Source: Conyzicola nivalis_A
GTDB lineage: Bacteria; Actinomycetota; Actinomycetes; Actinomycetales; Microbacteriaceae
Length of the DNA: 64,000 bases
Direction of reading: 5' to 3'
Assembly (NCBI RefSeq): GCF_040548875.1
Contig: NZ_JBEPSJ010000001.1
Span: forward strand, 558,001 to 622,000
Shown here: positions 44,595 to 53,538 of the stretch, piece after piece
Position numbering within the stretch: the first letter of the stretch is position 1
Layout: each line of letters begins with the position of its first letter
Translations under genes and position numbers: made by a program
Notes under the pieces: model-generated
Databases searched by the model: none
Told to the model about the DNA's origin: nothing
Seen by the model: only the letters and a program-made list of their open reading frames with translations

Positions 44595-45185
44595 GTGACC
44601 CCAGAACGCGAACAGCCGGCCCGCGACGCGGTCAGTTCGCGAGTGTGGACGATACCGAACATCCTGAGTTTCGTGCGGCTCGCGCTCGTGCCGGTGTTCC
44701 TCTGGCTGATCATCCGCGGCGACGACGCGCTCGCGCTCCTCGTGCTCGTGATCTCGAGCGTCACCGACTACCTCGACGGGGTCATCGCCCGGCGCTTCCA
44801 CCAGATCACCCGACTCGGGCAGCTGCTCGACCCGGCCGCCGACCGGCTGTTCATCTTCGCCACGCTCATCGGCCTGTCGGTGCGCGACATCGTGCCGTGG
44901 TGGTTCCTCGCGGTCATCCTCGCCCGAGACCTCATGCTCTTAGGGATAGGCATCGGGCTCGCCAACCGGGGGTACGGGCCGCTGCCGGTGCACCACCTCG
45001 GCAAGGTCGCCACGTTCTGCCTCTTCTACGCGCTGCCGATCATCATGCTCGGTCAGGCCTTTCCCGCGGTCGCGCCGATCGCCGACCCGATCGGCTGGGC
45101 TTTCGCCGTCTGGGGCGCATTCCTCTACTGGTGGGCGGGCGCCGTTTACCTGCGCGAATCGATCCGGGTGGCGCGACTTCGCTAA
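44595..45185 (+). CDS. CDP-alcohol phosphatidyltransferase family protein
   Basis: A 196-residue membrane enzyme. The full CDP-alcohol motif D(x2)DG(x2)AR(x8)G(x3)D(x3)D appears as DYLDGVIARRFHQITRLG followed by QLLDPAAD (about residues 55-80), so the metal-dependent transfer site is intact. About six hydrophobic helices follow. It makes a phosphatidyl product (PgsA-like, most probably). The start is a GTG preceded by a -10 box TAGACT at 8 nt, so a leaderless transcript is likely. Confidence 0.93.
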   Translation: MTPEREQPARDAVSSRVWTIPNILSFVRLALVPVFLWLIIRGDDALALLVLVISSVTDYLDGVIARRFHQITRLGQLLDPAADRLFIFATLIGLSVRDIVPWWFLAVILARDLMLLGIGIGLANRGYGPLPVHHLGKVATFCLFYALPIIMLGQAFPAVAPIADPIGWAFAVWGAFLYWWAGAVYLRESIRVARLR

Positions 45186-45278
45186 CAGGCACATTCTTTC
45201 GCCGCTCAGCGGGGTCCGTATCCGTTACGCTGGAGAACCAAGCAGGGCTAGCCACGAGGTTAGTTAGGGAGGTTCGCC

Positions 45279-45797
45279 GTGAGTGATTCAGAAAATCGGA
45301 GTCAGTCAGGCGCGAATCCGCCCGACGAAGAAACCAACGCTCAAGAGGAAAAAGCCACCGTGCCCCAGGAAAACGACACGACGCTGACATTCGGCAACGA
45401 ATTCGGTGCCCAGCTGGCCGCCCTCGAGGGAGAGGTCTCCACTGAGGAACAAGAGGCGATCGCCGCATTGCCGTCCGGATCGGCTCTGCTGATCGTCCGT
45501 CGCGGACCGACGGCGGGCGCCCGGTTCCTGCTCGACGCCGACGTGACGACGGCGGGGCGTCACCCCGAGGCCGACATCTTCCTCGACGACGTCACCGTCT
45601 CCCGTCGCCACGCGCAGTTCCTGCGTCACGGCACGAGCTTCGAGGTGAAAGACCTCGGCTCGCTCAACGGCACCTACCTCAACGGTGAGCGCATCGCGAC
45701 CGAGCCGCTCGGCGACCGCGCAGAGGTGCAGGTCGGCAAGTTCCGCCTCACCTTCTACGCCTCGCGCGTCGACCTCGCCAACGCGGCTGCGAAATAG
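45279..45797 (+). CDS. garA: FHA domain protein GarA/OdhI-like
   Basis: A 172-residue protein. The N-terminal disordered part (1-62) contains the acidic stretch leading to ENDTTLTFGNEF, the counterpart of the Ser/Thr-kinase site of GarA. The FHA domain (about 68-165) has GRHPEADI, DDVTVSRRHAQF and DLGSLNGTYLNG, the phosphothreonine-binding signature. In actinobacteria GarA/OdhI controls 2-oxoglutarate dehydrogenase and glutamate synthesis under kinase control. It is followed by ftsR with a 1-nt overlap. A PASTA kinase (58701-60653) in the window is a possible upstream kinase. Confidence 0.93.
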   Translation: MSDSENRSQSGANPPDEETNAQEEKATVPQENDTTLTFGNEFGAQLAALEGEVSTEEQEAIAALPSGSALLIVRRGPTAGARFLLDADVTTAGRHPEADIFLDDVTVSRRHAQFLRHGTSFEVKDLGSLNGTYLNGERIATEPLGDRAEVQVGKFRLTFYASRVDLANAAAK

Positions 45798-46495
45798 TGG
45801 CACGAGCAACTGCCCAGGCCCGCGTGCCTGCGGCCAGTGGCCTGTTGAGCATCGGACAGGTGCTCGCGAAGCTCAACCCCGAGTTTCCCGATCTGAGCCC
45901 GTCGAAGCTGCGCTTCCTCGAGGAGCGTCAGCTGATCACCCCCGCGCGCACCGACTCGGGCTACCGCAAGTTCAGCGCCTCCGACATGGACCGCCTGCGT
46001 TTCGTGCTCACCATGCAGCGCGACCACTACCTGCCGCTCAAGGTCATCCGCGGCTACCTCGACGACTTCGACGCCGGACGCCAGCCGGAGCTGCCGCGCG
46101 GCGCCCAGCAGGCGCCGTCGATGCTCAGCTCCGAGCGCCGGCTCTCACGTGACGAGCTCATCCGCGAGGCGGGCGCCAACGCGATGCTGCTGAACGACGC
46201 GGTCTCCGCGTCGCTCATCGTCGCCGCCGACAACTTCGGCGAAGACGTTCTCGCCGTGCTGAAGTCGCTCGTCGAACTGCAGCGCTCCGGAATCGAGCCG
46301 CGCCACCTGCGCGGTTTCCGTGCCGCCGCCGAGCGCGAACTGGGCCTCATCGAGAACGCCTTGATGCCCGTCGCACGCCGCAAAGACGCCTCGAGCAGGG
46401 CGAAGGCCGCCGAGATGGCGCGCGAGATCGCCAGCCAGCTCGAAATTGTTCGCAGCAGTCTCATCCGCTCCGCCCTCACACGCCTCGATTCGTAG
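45797..46495 (+). CDS. ftsR: MerR family regulator FtsR-like
   Basis: A 232-residue regulator. The MerR N-terminus LLSIGQVLAKLNPEFPDLSPSKLRFLEERQLITPARTDSGYRKFSASDMDRLRFV (about 16-70) is complete. The C-terminal half (about 100-232) is helical, rich in Ala, Arg and Glu. It is the Rv1828/FtsR-type regulator that follows garA; FtsR in Corynebacterium regulates ftsZ. The GTG overlaps the garA stop. Confidence 0.92.
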   Translation: MARATAQARVPAASGLLSIGQVLAKLNPEFPDLSPSKLRFLEERQLITPARTDSGYRKFSASDMDRLRFVLTMQRDHYLPLKVIRGYLDDFDAGRQPELPRGAQQAPSMLSSERRLSRDELIREAGANAMLLNDAVSASLIVAADNFGEDVLAVLKSLVELQRSGIEPRHLRGFRAAAERELGLIENALMPVARRKDASSRAKAAEMAREIASQLEIVRSSLIRSALTRLDS

Positions 46496-46599
46496 TACCG
46501 TCGAGTATCAGCACGTGCGACACGCCGGGCCGTTTTTCCGGAATGTGCGGGCGTTCGACCGGTGTCTCGGTACCGTGGAGTTCGACAACATTAAGCGTC

Positions 46600-46617
46600 A
46601 ACTTCACGATGAAGGTT
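46600..46617 (+). promoter_or_regulatory. possible MerR-type operator upstream of the second merR gene
   Basis: AACTTCA-CGA-TGAAGGTT is a near-perfect inverted repeat, flanked by TTAA at 46591-46594 and at its right end (46616-46619). It ends just before the Shine-Dalgarno of the next gene. MerR-type regulators bind such sites between promoter elements; the regulator (FtsR or the downstream MerR) is not determined. Confidence 0.45.
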
Positions 46618-46631
46618 AAGAGGACAAAGCC

Positions 46632-47180
46632 ATGAGTGAACTCAGCCGTAGCGAGGAATCCCGCTACGACCTAGGCCTCCTCTTCACCGACGGAATGCCC
46701 AACCACGACGACGCCACGGGCTACCGCGGTGCCGTCGCAGCCCGGGCCGCAGGCATCAGCTACCGCCAGCTCGACTACTGGGCACGCACCGAGCTCGTCG
46801 TCCCCACCGTGCGCGGAGCGGCCGGCAGCGGCTCGCAGCGGCTCTACGGCTTCCGCGACATCCTCGTTCTCAAACTCGTCAAACGCCTGCTCGACACCGG
46901 CATCTCGCTGCAGCAGATCCGCATCGCCGTCAACCAGCTGCGCGAGTCGGGCATCAACGACCTCGCCCAGACCACGCTCATGAGCGACGGGGCGAGCGTC
47001 TACCTGTGCACGAGCAACGACGAGGTCATCGACCTCGTCAGCCGCGGCCAGGGCGTCTTCGGCATCGCGGTGGGCAAGGTCCTGCGCGAGGTCGAGACCA
47101 GCCTCATCGAACTCGACTCCGTGCTCGCGGAAGACCCGGCAGACGAACTGGCCAAGCGCCGCGTCAGCAAGGCCTCCTAG
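46632..47180 (+). CDS. MerR family regulator, Rv1830-like
   Basis: A 182-residue regulator with the helix-turn-helix GYRGAVAARAAGISYRQLDYWARTELVVPTVRGAAGSGSQRLYGFRDILVLKLVKRLLD at about residues 30-85, and a helical C-terminal half. It is the second MerR gene of the garA-ftsR neighbourhood; the mycobacterial counterpart Rv1830 links to cell division. AAGAGGA precedes the ATG. A bidirectional terminator follows 18 nt after the stop. Confidence 0.9.
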   Translation: MSELSRSEESRYDLGLLFTDGMPNHDDATGYRGAVAARAAGISYRQLDYWARTELVVPTVRGAAGSGSQRLYGFRDILVLKLVKRLLDTGISLQQIRIAVNQLRESGINDLAQTTLMSDGASVYLCTSNDEVIDLVSRGQGVFGIAVGKVLREVETSLIELDSVLAEDPADELAKRRVSKAS

Positions 47181-47198
47181 TTCACGACCCGTACACAA

Positions 47199-47226
47199 AA
47201 ACCCCGGCTCCGAAGAGCCGGGGTTT
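47199..47226. terminator. bidirectional terminator between merR and parA
   Basis: A perfect 12-bp stem (AAACCCCGGCTC against GAGCCGGGGTTT) with a CGAA tetraloop. It gives a T-run on the plus strand (TTTCCC) and an A-run before it that becomes a T-run on the minus strand. It serves both convergent genes. Confidence 0.92.
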
Positions 47227-47265
47227 CCCTATGCGCGGATTCTCCGACGCACGGATGTCGCGTGT

Positions 47266-48072
47266 CTAGCGAACCTCGCTGTAGTCACCGATCTTCGCGG
47301 TGCGCATGATGCGGTCGAGCAGCTGGTCGAAGTTGTGCGCCATCTCCTCGGCGCTCTCGCCCGGCCACACGTGCAGCGGTTTCGCGGCGCCCTGCGCCTG
47401 CTGCAGCGACGTGCGCTCGGGCAGCTGGGGGCTGAGCACCAGGGGGCCGAACATGTCGCGCAGCTCCTTGATACGGAACTGGTGCTCCAGCGACTGGATG
47501 CGCACGCGGTTCACGATGATGCCGAGGGGCTGCAGGCGGGGGGAGAGTCCGCGACGGATCTCCTCGATCGCCCGCAGTGCACGGTCGGCCGCGGCGACGG
47601 AGAAGAGGCCGGGCTCGGTGACCACGGTCACGCGGTCGCTCGCCGCCCACGCGGTGCGGGTGAGAGCGTTCAAAGAGGGGGCGCAGTCGATGAGAACCAG
47701 GTCGTAGTCGCTCTCGACGTTGGCGAGAGCCTCCTCGAGCTTCCAGATCTCACGGATGCTGGGGTGCGGACCGTCGAAATTGATGGCGGATGGCGAGCCG
47801 ATGAGAACGTCGATCTTGCCGGGCCGCCCGCGGGTCCAGCCGCTCGGGGCGATCGCTGCTCGAACGACCTTCTCTTTCGGCGACGCGAGCACATCCGCGA
47901 TGTTGAGTCGGCCGGTGACATCGATATCCATACCGGTGGAAACATCGGCTTGGGGGTCGAGGTCGACGACAAGGGTTCTGAGGCCCTTTGCGAAGGCGGC
48001 AGAGGCGAGCCCAAGGGTGACCGTGGTCTTGCCCACACCCCCCTTGAGGGAGCTGACGCTGAGTACATGCAC
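47266..48072 (-). CDS. ParA family ATPase
   Basis: A 268-residue ParA/Soj-type ATPase. The deviant Walker A KGGVGKTT (about 10-17) is preceded by VHVLSVSSL. LIDCAPSLNALTRTAW (about 126-141) is Walker B. A family-typical VNRVRIQSLEHQFRIKELRDMF segment follows. No parB is adjacent, so it is an orphan, perhaps positioning something other than the origin. The GTG at 48072 gives the expected N-terminus; a GTG 7 codons upstream is in frame. It is divergent from pyc. Confidence 0.9.
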   Translation of the reverse strand: MHVLSVSSLKGGVGKTTVTLGLASAAFAKGLRTLVVDLDPQADVSTGMDIDVTGRLNIADVLASPKEKVVRAAIAPSGWTRGRPGKIDVLIGSPSAINFDGPHPSIREIWKLEEALANVESDYDLVLIDCAPSLNALTRTAWAASDRVTVVTEPGLFSVAAADRALRAIEEIRRGLSPRLQPLGIIVNRVRIQSLEHQFRIKELRDMFGPLVLSPQLPERTSLQQAQGAAKPLHVWPGESAEEMAHNFDQLLDRIMRTAKIGDYSEVR

Positions 48073-48138
48073 GAGTAACGACGATACCTTCACTAGTCTT
48101 AAAGAACCTAAACGTCTGCGGTGTGCCGAAAGGGCTCA

Positions 48139-51100
48139 ATGTTCAAGAAGATTCTCGTCGCCAACCGTGGTGAAATTGCGATCCGCGCTTTCCGCGCAGC
48201 CTACGAGCTCGGTGCCAAGACCGTCGCAGTGTTCCCCTACGAAGACCGCAACTCGATGCATCGGCTCAAGGCCGACGAGGCGTACCAGATCGGGGAGCCG
48301 GGCCACCCGGTGCGCGCGTACCTCGACGTCGACGAGATCATCCGGGTAGCCGTCGAGTGCGGCGCCGACGCCATTTACCCCGGCTACGGCTTCCTTTCCG
48401 AGAACCCCGAGCTCGCCCAGGCCGCGGCGGCCGCCGGCATCACGTTCATCGGGCCGCCCACCAAGGTGCTCCAGATGGCCGGAAACAAGGTCACCGCAAA
48501 GGAGCACGCCATCGCGGCGGGCGTGCCGGTGCTCAAGTCGACCGAGGCCTCGAAAGACATCGAACTGCTGCTCTCGCAGGCCGCGGACATCGGGTTCCCG
48601 ATCTTCGCGAAGGCCGTCGCCGGCGGCGGCGGACGCGGCATGCGCCGCGTAAACACACAGGAAGAACTCAGGGGCGCGCTCGAGGAGGCCATGCGCGAGG
48701 CCGACAGCGCTTTCGGCGACCCGACCATGTTCCTCGAGCAGGCCGTCGTGCGCCCGCGTCACATCGAGGTGCAGATCCTCGCCGACGCCCACGGCGAGAC
48801 CGTGCACCTGTTCGAACGCGACTGCTCGGTGCAGCGGCGCCACCAGAAGGTCATCGAGGTGGCGCCCGCGCCGAACCTCGACGAGACCATCCGCCAGGCC
48901 ATGTACCGCGACGCCATCGCTTTCGCCAAGTCCATCGACTACGTCAACGCCGGAACGGTCGAGTTCCTGCTCGACACGGTGGGGGAGCGCGAGGGCCAGC
49001 ACTTCTTCATCGAGATGAACCCCCGCATCCAGGTGGAGCACACCGTGACCGAGGAGGTCACCGACGTCGACCTCGTCTCGTCGCAGATGCGCATCGCCTA
49101 CGGACAGAGCCTCGCCGAGCTCGGGCTCGAGCAGAAGGACATCAAGCTGCGCGGAGCCGCGCTGCAGTGCCGCATCACCACCGAAGACCCGGCGGCGGGC
49201 TTCCGTCCCGACACCGGCAAGATCACGACCTACCGCTCTCCCGGCGGCGCAGGCATCCGCCTCGACGGCGGAACCGTCAGCGCCGGCGCGCAGATCTCGC
49301 CCCACTTCGACTCCATGCTCGTGAAGATGACCTGCCGCGGCCGGGACTTCGCCGCCGCGGTCAACCGCGCACGCCGCGGACTCGCCGAGTTCCGTCTCCG
49401 CGGAGTCTCGACGAACATCCCGTTCCTCCAGGCGGTTCTCGACGACCCCGACTTCATCGCCGGCGACCTGAGCACCTCCTTCATCGAGGAGCGCCCGCAG
49501 CTGCTCAACTCGCACCAGTCCAAGGACCGCGGCACCAAGATCCTCAACTGGCTCGCCGAGGTCACCGTCAACCAGCCGAACGGCGACGGCGCCGGCCTCA
49601 TCAACCCGCAGGTCAAGCTGCCGGTCGTCGACCTCGAGGCCCCCGCGCCCGCCGGTTCGCGCCAGAAGCTCCTCGAGCTCGGCCCGGTCGGCTTCGCGAC
49701 CGCGCTGCGCGCCCAGACCGCCCTCGCCGTCACCGACACGACGTTCCGCGACGCCCACCAGTCGCTGCTGGCCACCCGGGTGCGCACCCGCGACCTCGTC
49801 GCCGTGCTGCCGCACGTGGCCCGCATGACGCCCGAGCTGCTCTCGGTCGAGGCGTGGGGCGGTGCGACCTACGACGTCGCGCTGCGCTTCCTCGGCGAAG
49901 AGCCGTGGGAGCGGCTTGCCACCATGCGCGAGGCGCTGCCCAACGTCAACATCCAGATGCTGCTCCGCGGCCGCAACACCGTCGGCTACACCCCGTACCC
50001 GACCCAGGTCACCGACGCCTTCGTGCGCGAGGCCGCCGCGACCGGCGTCGACATCTTCCGCATCTTCGACGCCCTCAACGACGTCTCCCAGATGCGGCCG
50101 GCGATCGAGTCGGTGCTCGAGACGGGCACCACGCTCGCCGAGGTCGCGCTCTGCTACACCGGCGACCTGCTCGACCCCGACGAGAACCTGTACACCCTCG
50201 ACTACTACCTGCGCCTCGCCGAGCAGATCGTCGACACCGGCGCGCACGTGCTCGCGATCAAGGACATGGCCGGCGTCATGCGCGCGGGCGCGGCTGAGAA
50301 GCTCGTGACGGCCCTGAGAGAGCGTTTCGACCTCCCGGTGCACGTGCACACGCACGACACCGCGGGCGGCCAGCTGGCGACGCTCCTCGCCGCCGCGCGT
50401 GCGGGAGCCGACGCGGTAGACGTGGCGAGCGCCCCGATGGCCGGCACGACCAGCCAGCCGTCGGCATCCGCCCTCGTCGCGGCCCTCGCCCACACCGAAC
50501 GCGACACCGGACTCTCGCTCCAGGCGGTCAGCGACCTCGAGCCGTACTGGGAGGCCGTGCGTCACGTCTACAAGCCGTTCGAGTCCGGACTCGCCGGTCC
50601 CACCGGCCGGGTCTACAAGCACGAGATCCCGGGAGGCCAGCTCTCCAACCTGCGCCAGCAGGCGATCGCGCTGGGTCTCGCCGACCACTTCGAGAAGATC
50701 GAAGACCTCTACGCCGCGGCGAACGTCATGCTCGGCCGTCCGCCCAAGGTCACCCCGTCGTCGAAGGTGGTCGGCGACCTCGCCCTCGCCCTCGCCGCGG
50801 CCGACGCAGACCCGGCCGACTTCGAGCAGAACCCCGACAAGTACGACATCCCCGACTCGGTGATCGGCTTCATGGCCGGCGAGCTGGGCGAGCTGCCCGG
50901 CGGATGGCCGGAGCCGTTCCGCACGAAGGTCCTGGCCGGCCGCACGGTCAAGATCGGGGTCGAGGAGCTCGACGACGCCGACAAGGCGGCGCTCGAGGCC
51001 GACTCAGCGTCGCGGCGTTCTGCGCTGAACCGCCTGCTCTTCGCGGGGCCGGCGAAGATCTTCGACACCGTTCGCGAGACTTACGGCGACCTCTCGGTGC

Positions 51101-51543
51101 TCGACACCACCGACTACCTCTACGGCCTGCACCAGGGCGCGGAGCACGTCGTCGAGATCGACAAGGGCGTGAGCCTCTACGTCGGCCTCGAGGCGATCGG
51201 CGACGCCGACGACAAGGGATTCCGCACCGTGATGGCCACTCTCAACGGCCAGCTGCGCCCCGTCTTCGTGCGCGACACGAGCATCAAGGTGGTCACGGCG
51301 ACGGCCGAGAAGGCGGATGCCTCGAAGCCCGGTCACATCGCGGCGCCGTTCTCGGGCGTCGTCACCGTGCAGGTCGCCGTGGGCGACGTCGTCGCCGCCG
51401 GCCAGAGCATCGCGTCGATCGAGGCCATGAAGATGGAGGCCGCGATCACGACCTCCGTCGCGGGCACTGTCGCGCGACTGGCCATCCCGAAGACGCAGCA
51501 GGTAGACGCCGGCGACCTGCTCGTCGAGGTCACTCCCGCCTAG
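48139..51543 (+). CDS. pyc: pyruvate carboxylase
   Basis: A 1134-residue fused biotin enzyme. The biotin carboxylase part (about 1-450) contains GGGGRGMRRV, CSVQRRHQKVIE and EMNPRIQVEHTVTE. The carboxyltransferase part (about 535-1000) contains TDTTFRDAHQSLLATRVRT and the metal-site HVHTHDTAGG. The biotinyl domain at the C-terminus has AMKM with the biotinylated Lys at about 1098. It makes oxaloacetate from pyruvate and bicarbonate with ATP. AAAGGG lies before the ATG at 48139. It is divergent from the orphan parA gene. Confidence 0.97.
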   Translation: MFKKILVANRGEIAIRAFRAAYELGAKTVAVFPYEDRNSMHRLKADEAYQIGEPGHPVRAYLDVDEIIRVAVECGADAIYPGYGFLSENPELAQAAAAAGITFIGPPTKVLQMAGNKVTAKEHAIAAGVPVLKSTEASKDIELLLSQAADIGFPIFAKAVAGGGGRGMRRVNTQEELRGALEEAMREADSAFGDPTMFLEQAVVRPRHIEVQILADAHGETVHLFERDCSVQRRHQKVIEVAPAPNLDETIRQAMYRDAIAFAKSIDYVNAGTVEFLLDTVGEREGQHFFIEMNPRIQVEHTVTEEVTDVDLVSSQMRIAYGQSLAELGLEQKDIKLRGAALQCRITTEDPAAGFRPDTGKITTYRSPGGAGIRLDGGTVSAGAQISPHFDSMLVKMTCRGRDFAAAVNRARRGLAEFRLRGVSTNIPFLQAVLDDPDFIAGDLSTSFIEERPQLLNSHQSKDRGTKILNWLAEVTVNQPNGDGAGLINPQVKLPVVDLEAPAPAGSRQKLLELGPVGFATALRAQTALAVTDTTFRDAHQSLLATRVRTRDLVAVLPHVARMTPELLSVEAWGGATYDVALRFLGEEPWERLATMREALPNVNIQMLLRGRNTVGYTPYPTQVTDAFVREAAATGVDIFRIFDALNDVSQMRPAIESVLETGTTLAEVALCYTGDLLDPDENLYTLDYYLRLAEQIVDTGAHVLAIKDMAGVMRAGAAEKLVTALRERFDLPVHVHTHDTAGGQLATLLAAARAGADAVDVASAPMAGTTSQPSASALVAALAHTERDTGLSLQAVSDLEPYWEAVRHVYKPFESGLAGPTGRVYKHEIPGGQLSNLRQQAIALGLADHFEKIEDLYAAANVMLGRPPKVTPSSKVVGDLALALAAADADPADFEQNPDKYDIPDSVIGFMAGELGELPGGWPEPFRTKVLAGRTVKIGVEELDDADKAALEADSASRRSALNRLLFAGPAKIFDTVRETYGDLSVLDTTDYLYGLHQGAEHVVEIDKGVSLYVGLEAIGDADDKGFRTVMATLNGQLRPVFVRDTSIKVVTATAEKADASKPGHIAAPFSGVVTVQVAVGDVVAAGQSIASIEAMKMEAAITTSVAGTVARLAIPKTQQVDAGDLLVEVTPA

Positions 51544-51619
51544 TTCTGGGCCGAGGGGAGGGCCACGGCGGCTCTGGCAGTAAACTGACAGCTGTACTGC
51601 ACCGAAAGGGAAAGCCGCC

Positions 51620-52972
51620 GTGGCCATTAAACGAAAAAGGGAAGACGGGTCGATTCAGGTTCTCGACGACGAGACCACCGACTCCGCACCCGAGAACGGG
51701 GAGCTCGTCAGCGAGCTCGCCGACGATTCCGGTGCCGACCTCGCGAGCGCTCTGCCGGAGAGCATGACCATCAACGTCGACCTCCCCGCGACCGTGCACT
51801 CGGCCCCCGAGCACGAGATCGCCGTCTCGATCGACGAGAACACCATCAACCCCGGCGAGGTGGTGCTGACCTCCGAACCGACGACGACGACGATCTCGGT
51901 GGTCGCCGAAGACGTCACGATCCACCCCGACGAGCCGGTCGAAGAAGAGAAGGTCATCCCCGAGCTTCCGACCAACGACCGCCAGTTCAGCCGTCGCGAC
52001 CGTCTGCGCGGCAACGTCTCCGACACCCCCGAGACCGCGGCGATGCTGACCGCCGACCGCCTGCTCGACACCAAGGGCAAGCGTCGGCACGCTCCGGAGG
52101 GCGGCTGGCCCTCTTTCGTCTACGCGGTCACCTTCCACCTCGTGAACCTCGGCGACTCGCAGAAGGTGCGCGAACGCAAGGCCGTCGACGCCCGCATCGA
52201 CCGCCAGTTCGAGGGCTCTGCCCGCTTCGTTCCCGTTCTCACCCGCAAGGGCGGCGTGGGCAAGACCACGATCACCACGATCATGGGCATGGCCTTCGCC
52301 GACGTCCGTGAAGACCGCATCGTCGCCATCGACGCGAACCCCGACCGCGGCACCCTCGCCGAGCGCATCAACAAGCAGACGCGCGCCACGGTGCGCGACG
52401 TCGTCACCCGGGCGCCATCCATCAACGGCTTCACCGACTTCTCGACACTCGTGTCGCGTGACGAGACCAGGCTCGACATCCTCGCCTCCGACACCGACCC
52501 GCTGCTCTCCGAGGCCTTCGACGAGAACGACTACAACGTCGTCGCCGACCTGACCGAGCGCTACTACTCCCTCGTGCTCACCGACTGCGGCACGGGCATC
52601 GTGCACTCGGTCATGCGCGCCACCCTGCAACGCGCCGACTCGATCGTCATCGTCTCCGGCGGCAGCGTCGACGAGGCCCGTCTCGCCTCCGAGACCCTCA
52701 CCTGGCTCGAGGCGAACGGCTACGGCGACCTCGTGCGCAACGCCGTCGTCGCCCTCAACACGGCGACCCAGGGCACCAACCTGATCAAGCTCGAGGAGAT
52801 CGAGGCGCACTTCCGGTCGCGTGTGCGCGAGATCGTGCGCATCCCGTACGACCCGCAGCTCGCCGCGGGATCCGTCGTCAACTACCGCGAGTTGCGCCCC
52901 ATGACGCGCAACGCCGCCCGTGAGCTCGCGGCCCTCGTGGCCGACGGGCTCCCGGTCCGCCGGGTCATCTAA
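51620..52972 (+). CDS. MinD/ParA-like ATPase with disordered N-terminus (EspI-like)
   Basis: A 450-residue protein. The first about 150 residues are acidic and disordered. Residues about 165-195 (PSFVYAVTFHLVNLGDSQKVRERKAVDARI) match the linker seen in T7SS-associated EspI-like ATPases. The SIMIBI domain follows, with deviant Walker A TRKGGVGKTT (about 211-220), a Walker B region VLTDCGTGIVHSVM (about 316-329), and final NYRELRP. No T7SS gene is in the window. The start is a GTG with AAAGGG upstream. The stop lies 4 nt before the peptide deformylase start. Confidence 0.88.
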   Translation: MAIKRKREDGSIQVLDDETTDSAPENGELVSELADDSGADLASALPESMTINVDLPATVHSAPEHEIAVSIDENTINPGEVVLTSEPTTTTISVVAEDVTIHPDEPVEEEKVIPELPTNDRQFSRRDRLRGNVSDTPETAAMLTADRLLDTKGKRRHAPEGGWPSFVYAVTFHLVNLGDSQKVRERKAVDARIDRQFEGSARFVPVLTRKGGVGKTTITTIMGMAFADVREDRIVAIDANPDRGTLAERINKQTRATVRDVVTRAPSINGFTDFSTLVSRDETRLDILASDTDPLLSEAFDENDYNVVADLTERYYSLVLTDCGTGIVHSVMRATLQRADSIVIVSGGSVDEARLASETLTWLEANGYGDLVRNAVVALNTATQGTNLIKLEEIEAHFRSRVREIVRIPYDPQLAAGSVVNYRELRPMTRNAARELAALVADGLPVRRVI

Positions 52973-52976
52973 GCCG

Positions 52977-53471
52977 GTGGCAGTCCGTCAGATCCGCCTC
53001 TTCGGCGACCCCGTCCTCCGCTCCAAGTGCGACACCGTGCCCGTGGGCGACCCGCGTGCGGCCGGCCTCATCGCCGACCTCATCGACACCGTCGAGGTGC
53101 CCGGCCGCGCCGGCGTCGCCGCCAACCAGATCGGCGTGGGCCAGCGCGCGTTCAGCTACAACGTCGACGGCGTCGTCGGATACGTCATCAACCCCGTGCT
53201 CGTCGAGGTGTCGGGGGAGCCCGAGCTCGTCGACGAGGGATGCCTGTCTGTGCCGGGGTTCTACTTCCCGCGCCTGCGTTACCCGTTCGCCAGGGTCACC
53301 GGCGTCGACCTCGCGGGCGAGCCGGTCGAGCTCAGCGGCGACGGCCTCATGGCGCAGGCGCTGCAGCACGAGACCGACCACCTCGACGGACACCTGTTCA
53401 TCGAGGGGCTCGAGCCGGAAGCCAAGCGCGACGCGATGAAGCTCATCCGGCAGTCGGAGTGGTGGGCGTAG
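52977..53471 (+). CDS. def: peptide deformylase
   Basis: A 164-residue metal enzyme that removes the formyl group from nascent peptides. The three motifs are present: AGVAANQIG (motif 1, Gln about 44), EGCLSVPG (motif 2, Cys about 84) and QHETDHLDG (motif 3, about 126), giving the Cys-His-His metal site and catalytic Glu. The GTG start is 4 nt after the MinD-like stop, so the two genes are coupled. Confidence 0.95.
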   Translation: MAVRQIRLFGDPVLRSKCDTVPVGDPRAAGLIADLIDTVEVPGRAGVAANQIGVGQRAFSYNVDGVVGYVINPVLVEVSGEPELVDEGCLSVPGFYFPRLRYPFARVTGVDLAGEPVELSGDGLMAQALQHETDHLDGHLFIEGLEPEAKRDAMKLIRQSEWWA

Positions 53472-53490
53472 CTCACGCATCTACGACGAA

Positions 53491-53521
53491 GCCGGCCGCC
53501 CGCGAGTCGCGAGCGGCCGGC
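53491..53521. terminator. hairpin between deformylase and acyl-CoA ligase genes
   Basis: Outer stem GCCGGCCGC/GCGGCCGGC with an inner CGCGA/TCGCG stem (one mismatch between them), in the 67 nt between convergent genes. No T-run follows. It probably acts on both strands. Confidence 0.6.
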
Positions 53522-53538
53522 TCGGCCGGCGGCATCTG

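Noticed and set aside
48136..50688. Long open frame on the minus strand opposite pyc
   Set aside because: It is antisense to a complete pyruvate carboxylase gene with all motifs. Such frames arise from high GC codon bias; its translation is Arg/Gly/Asp-rich without domains.
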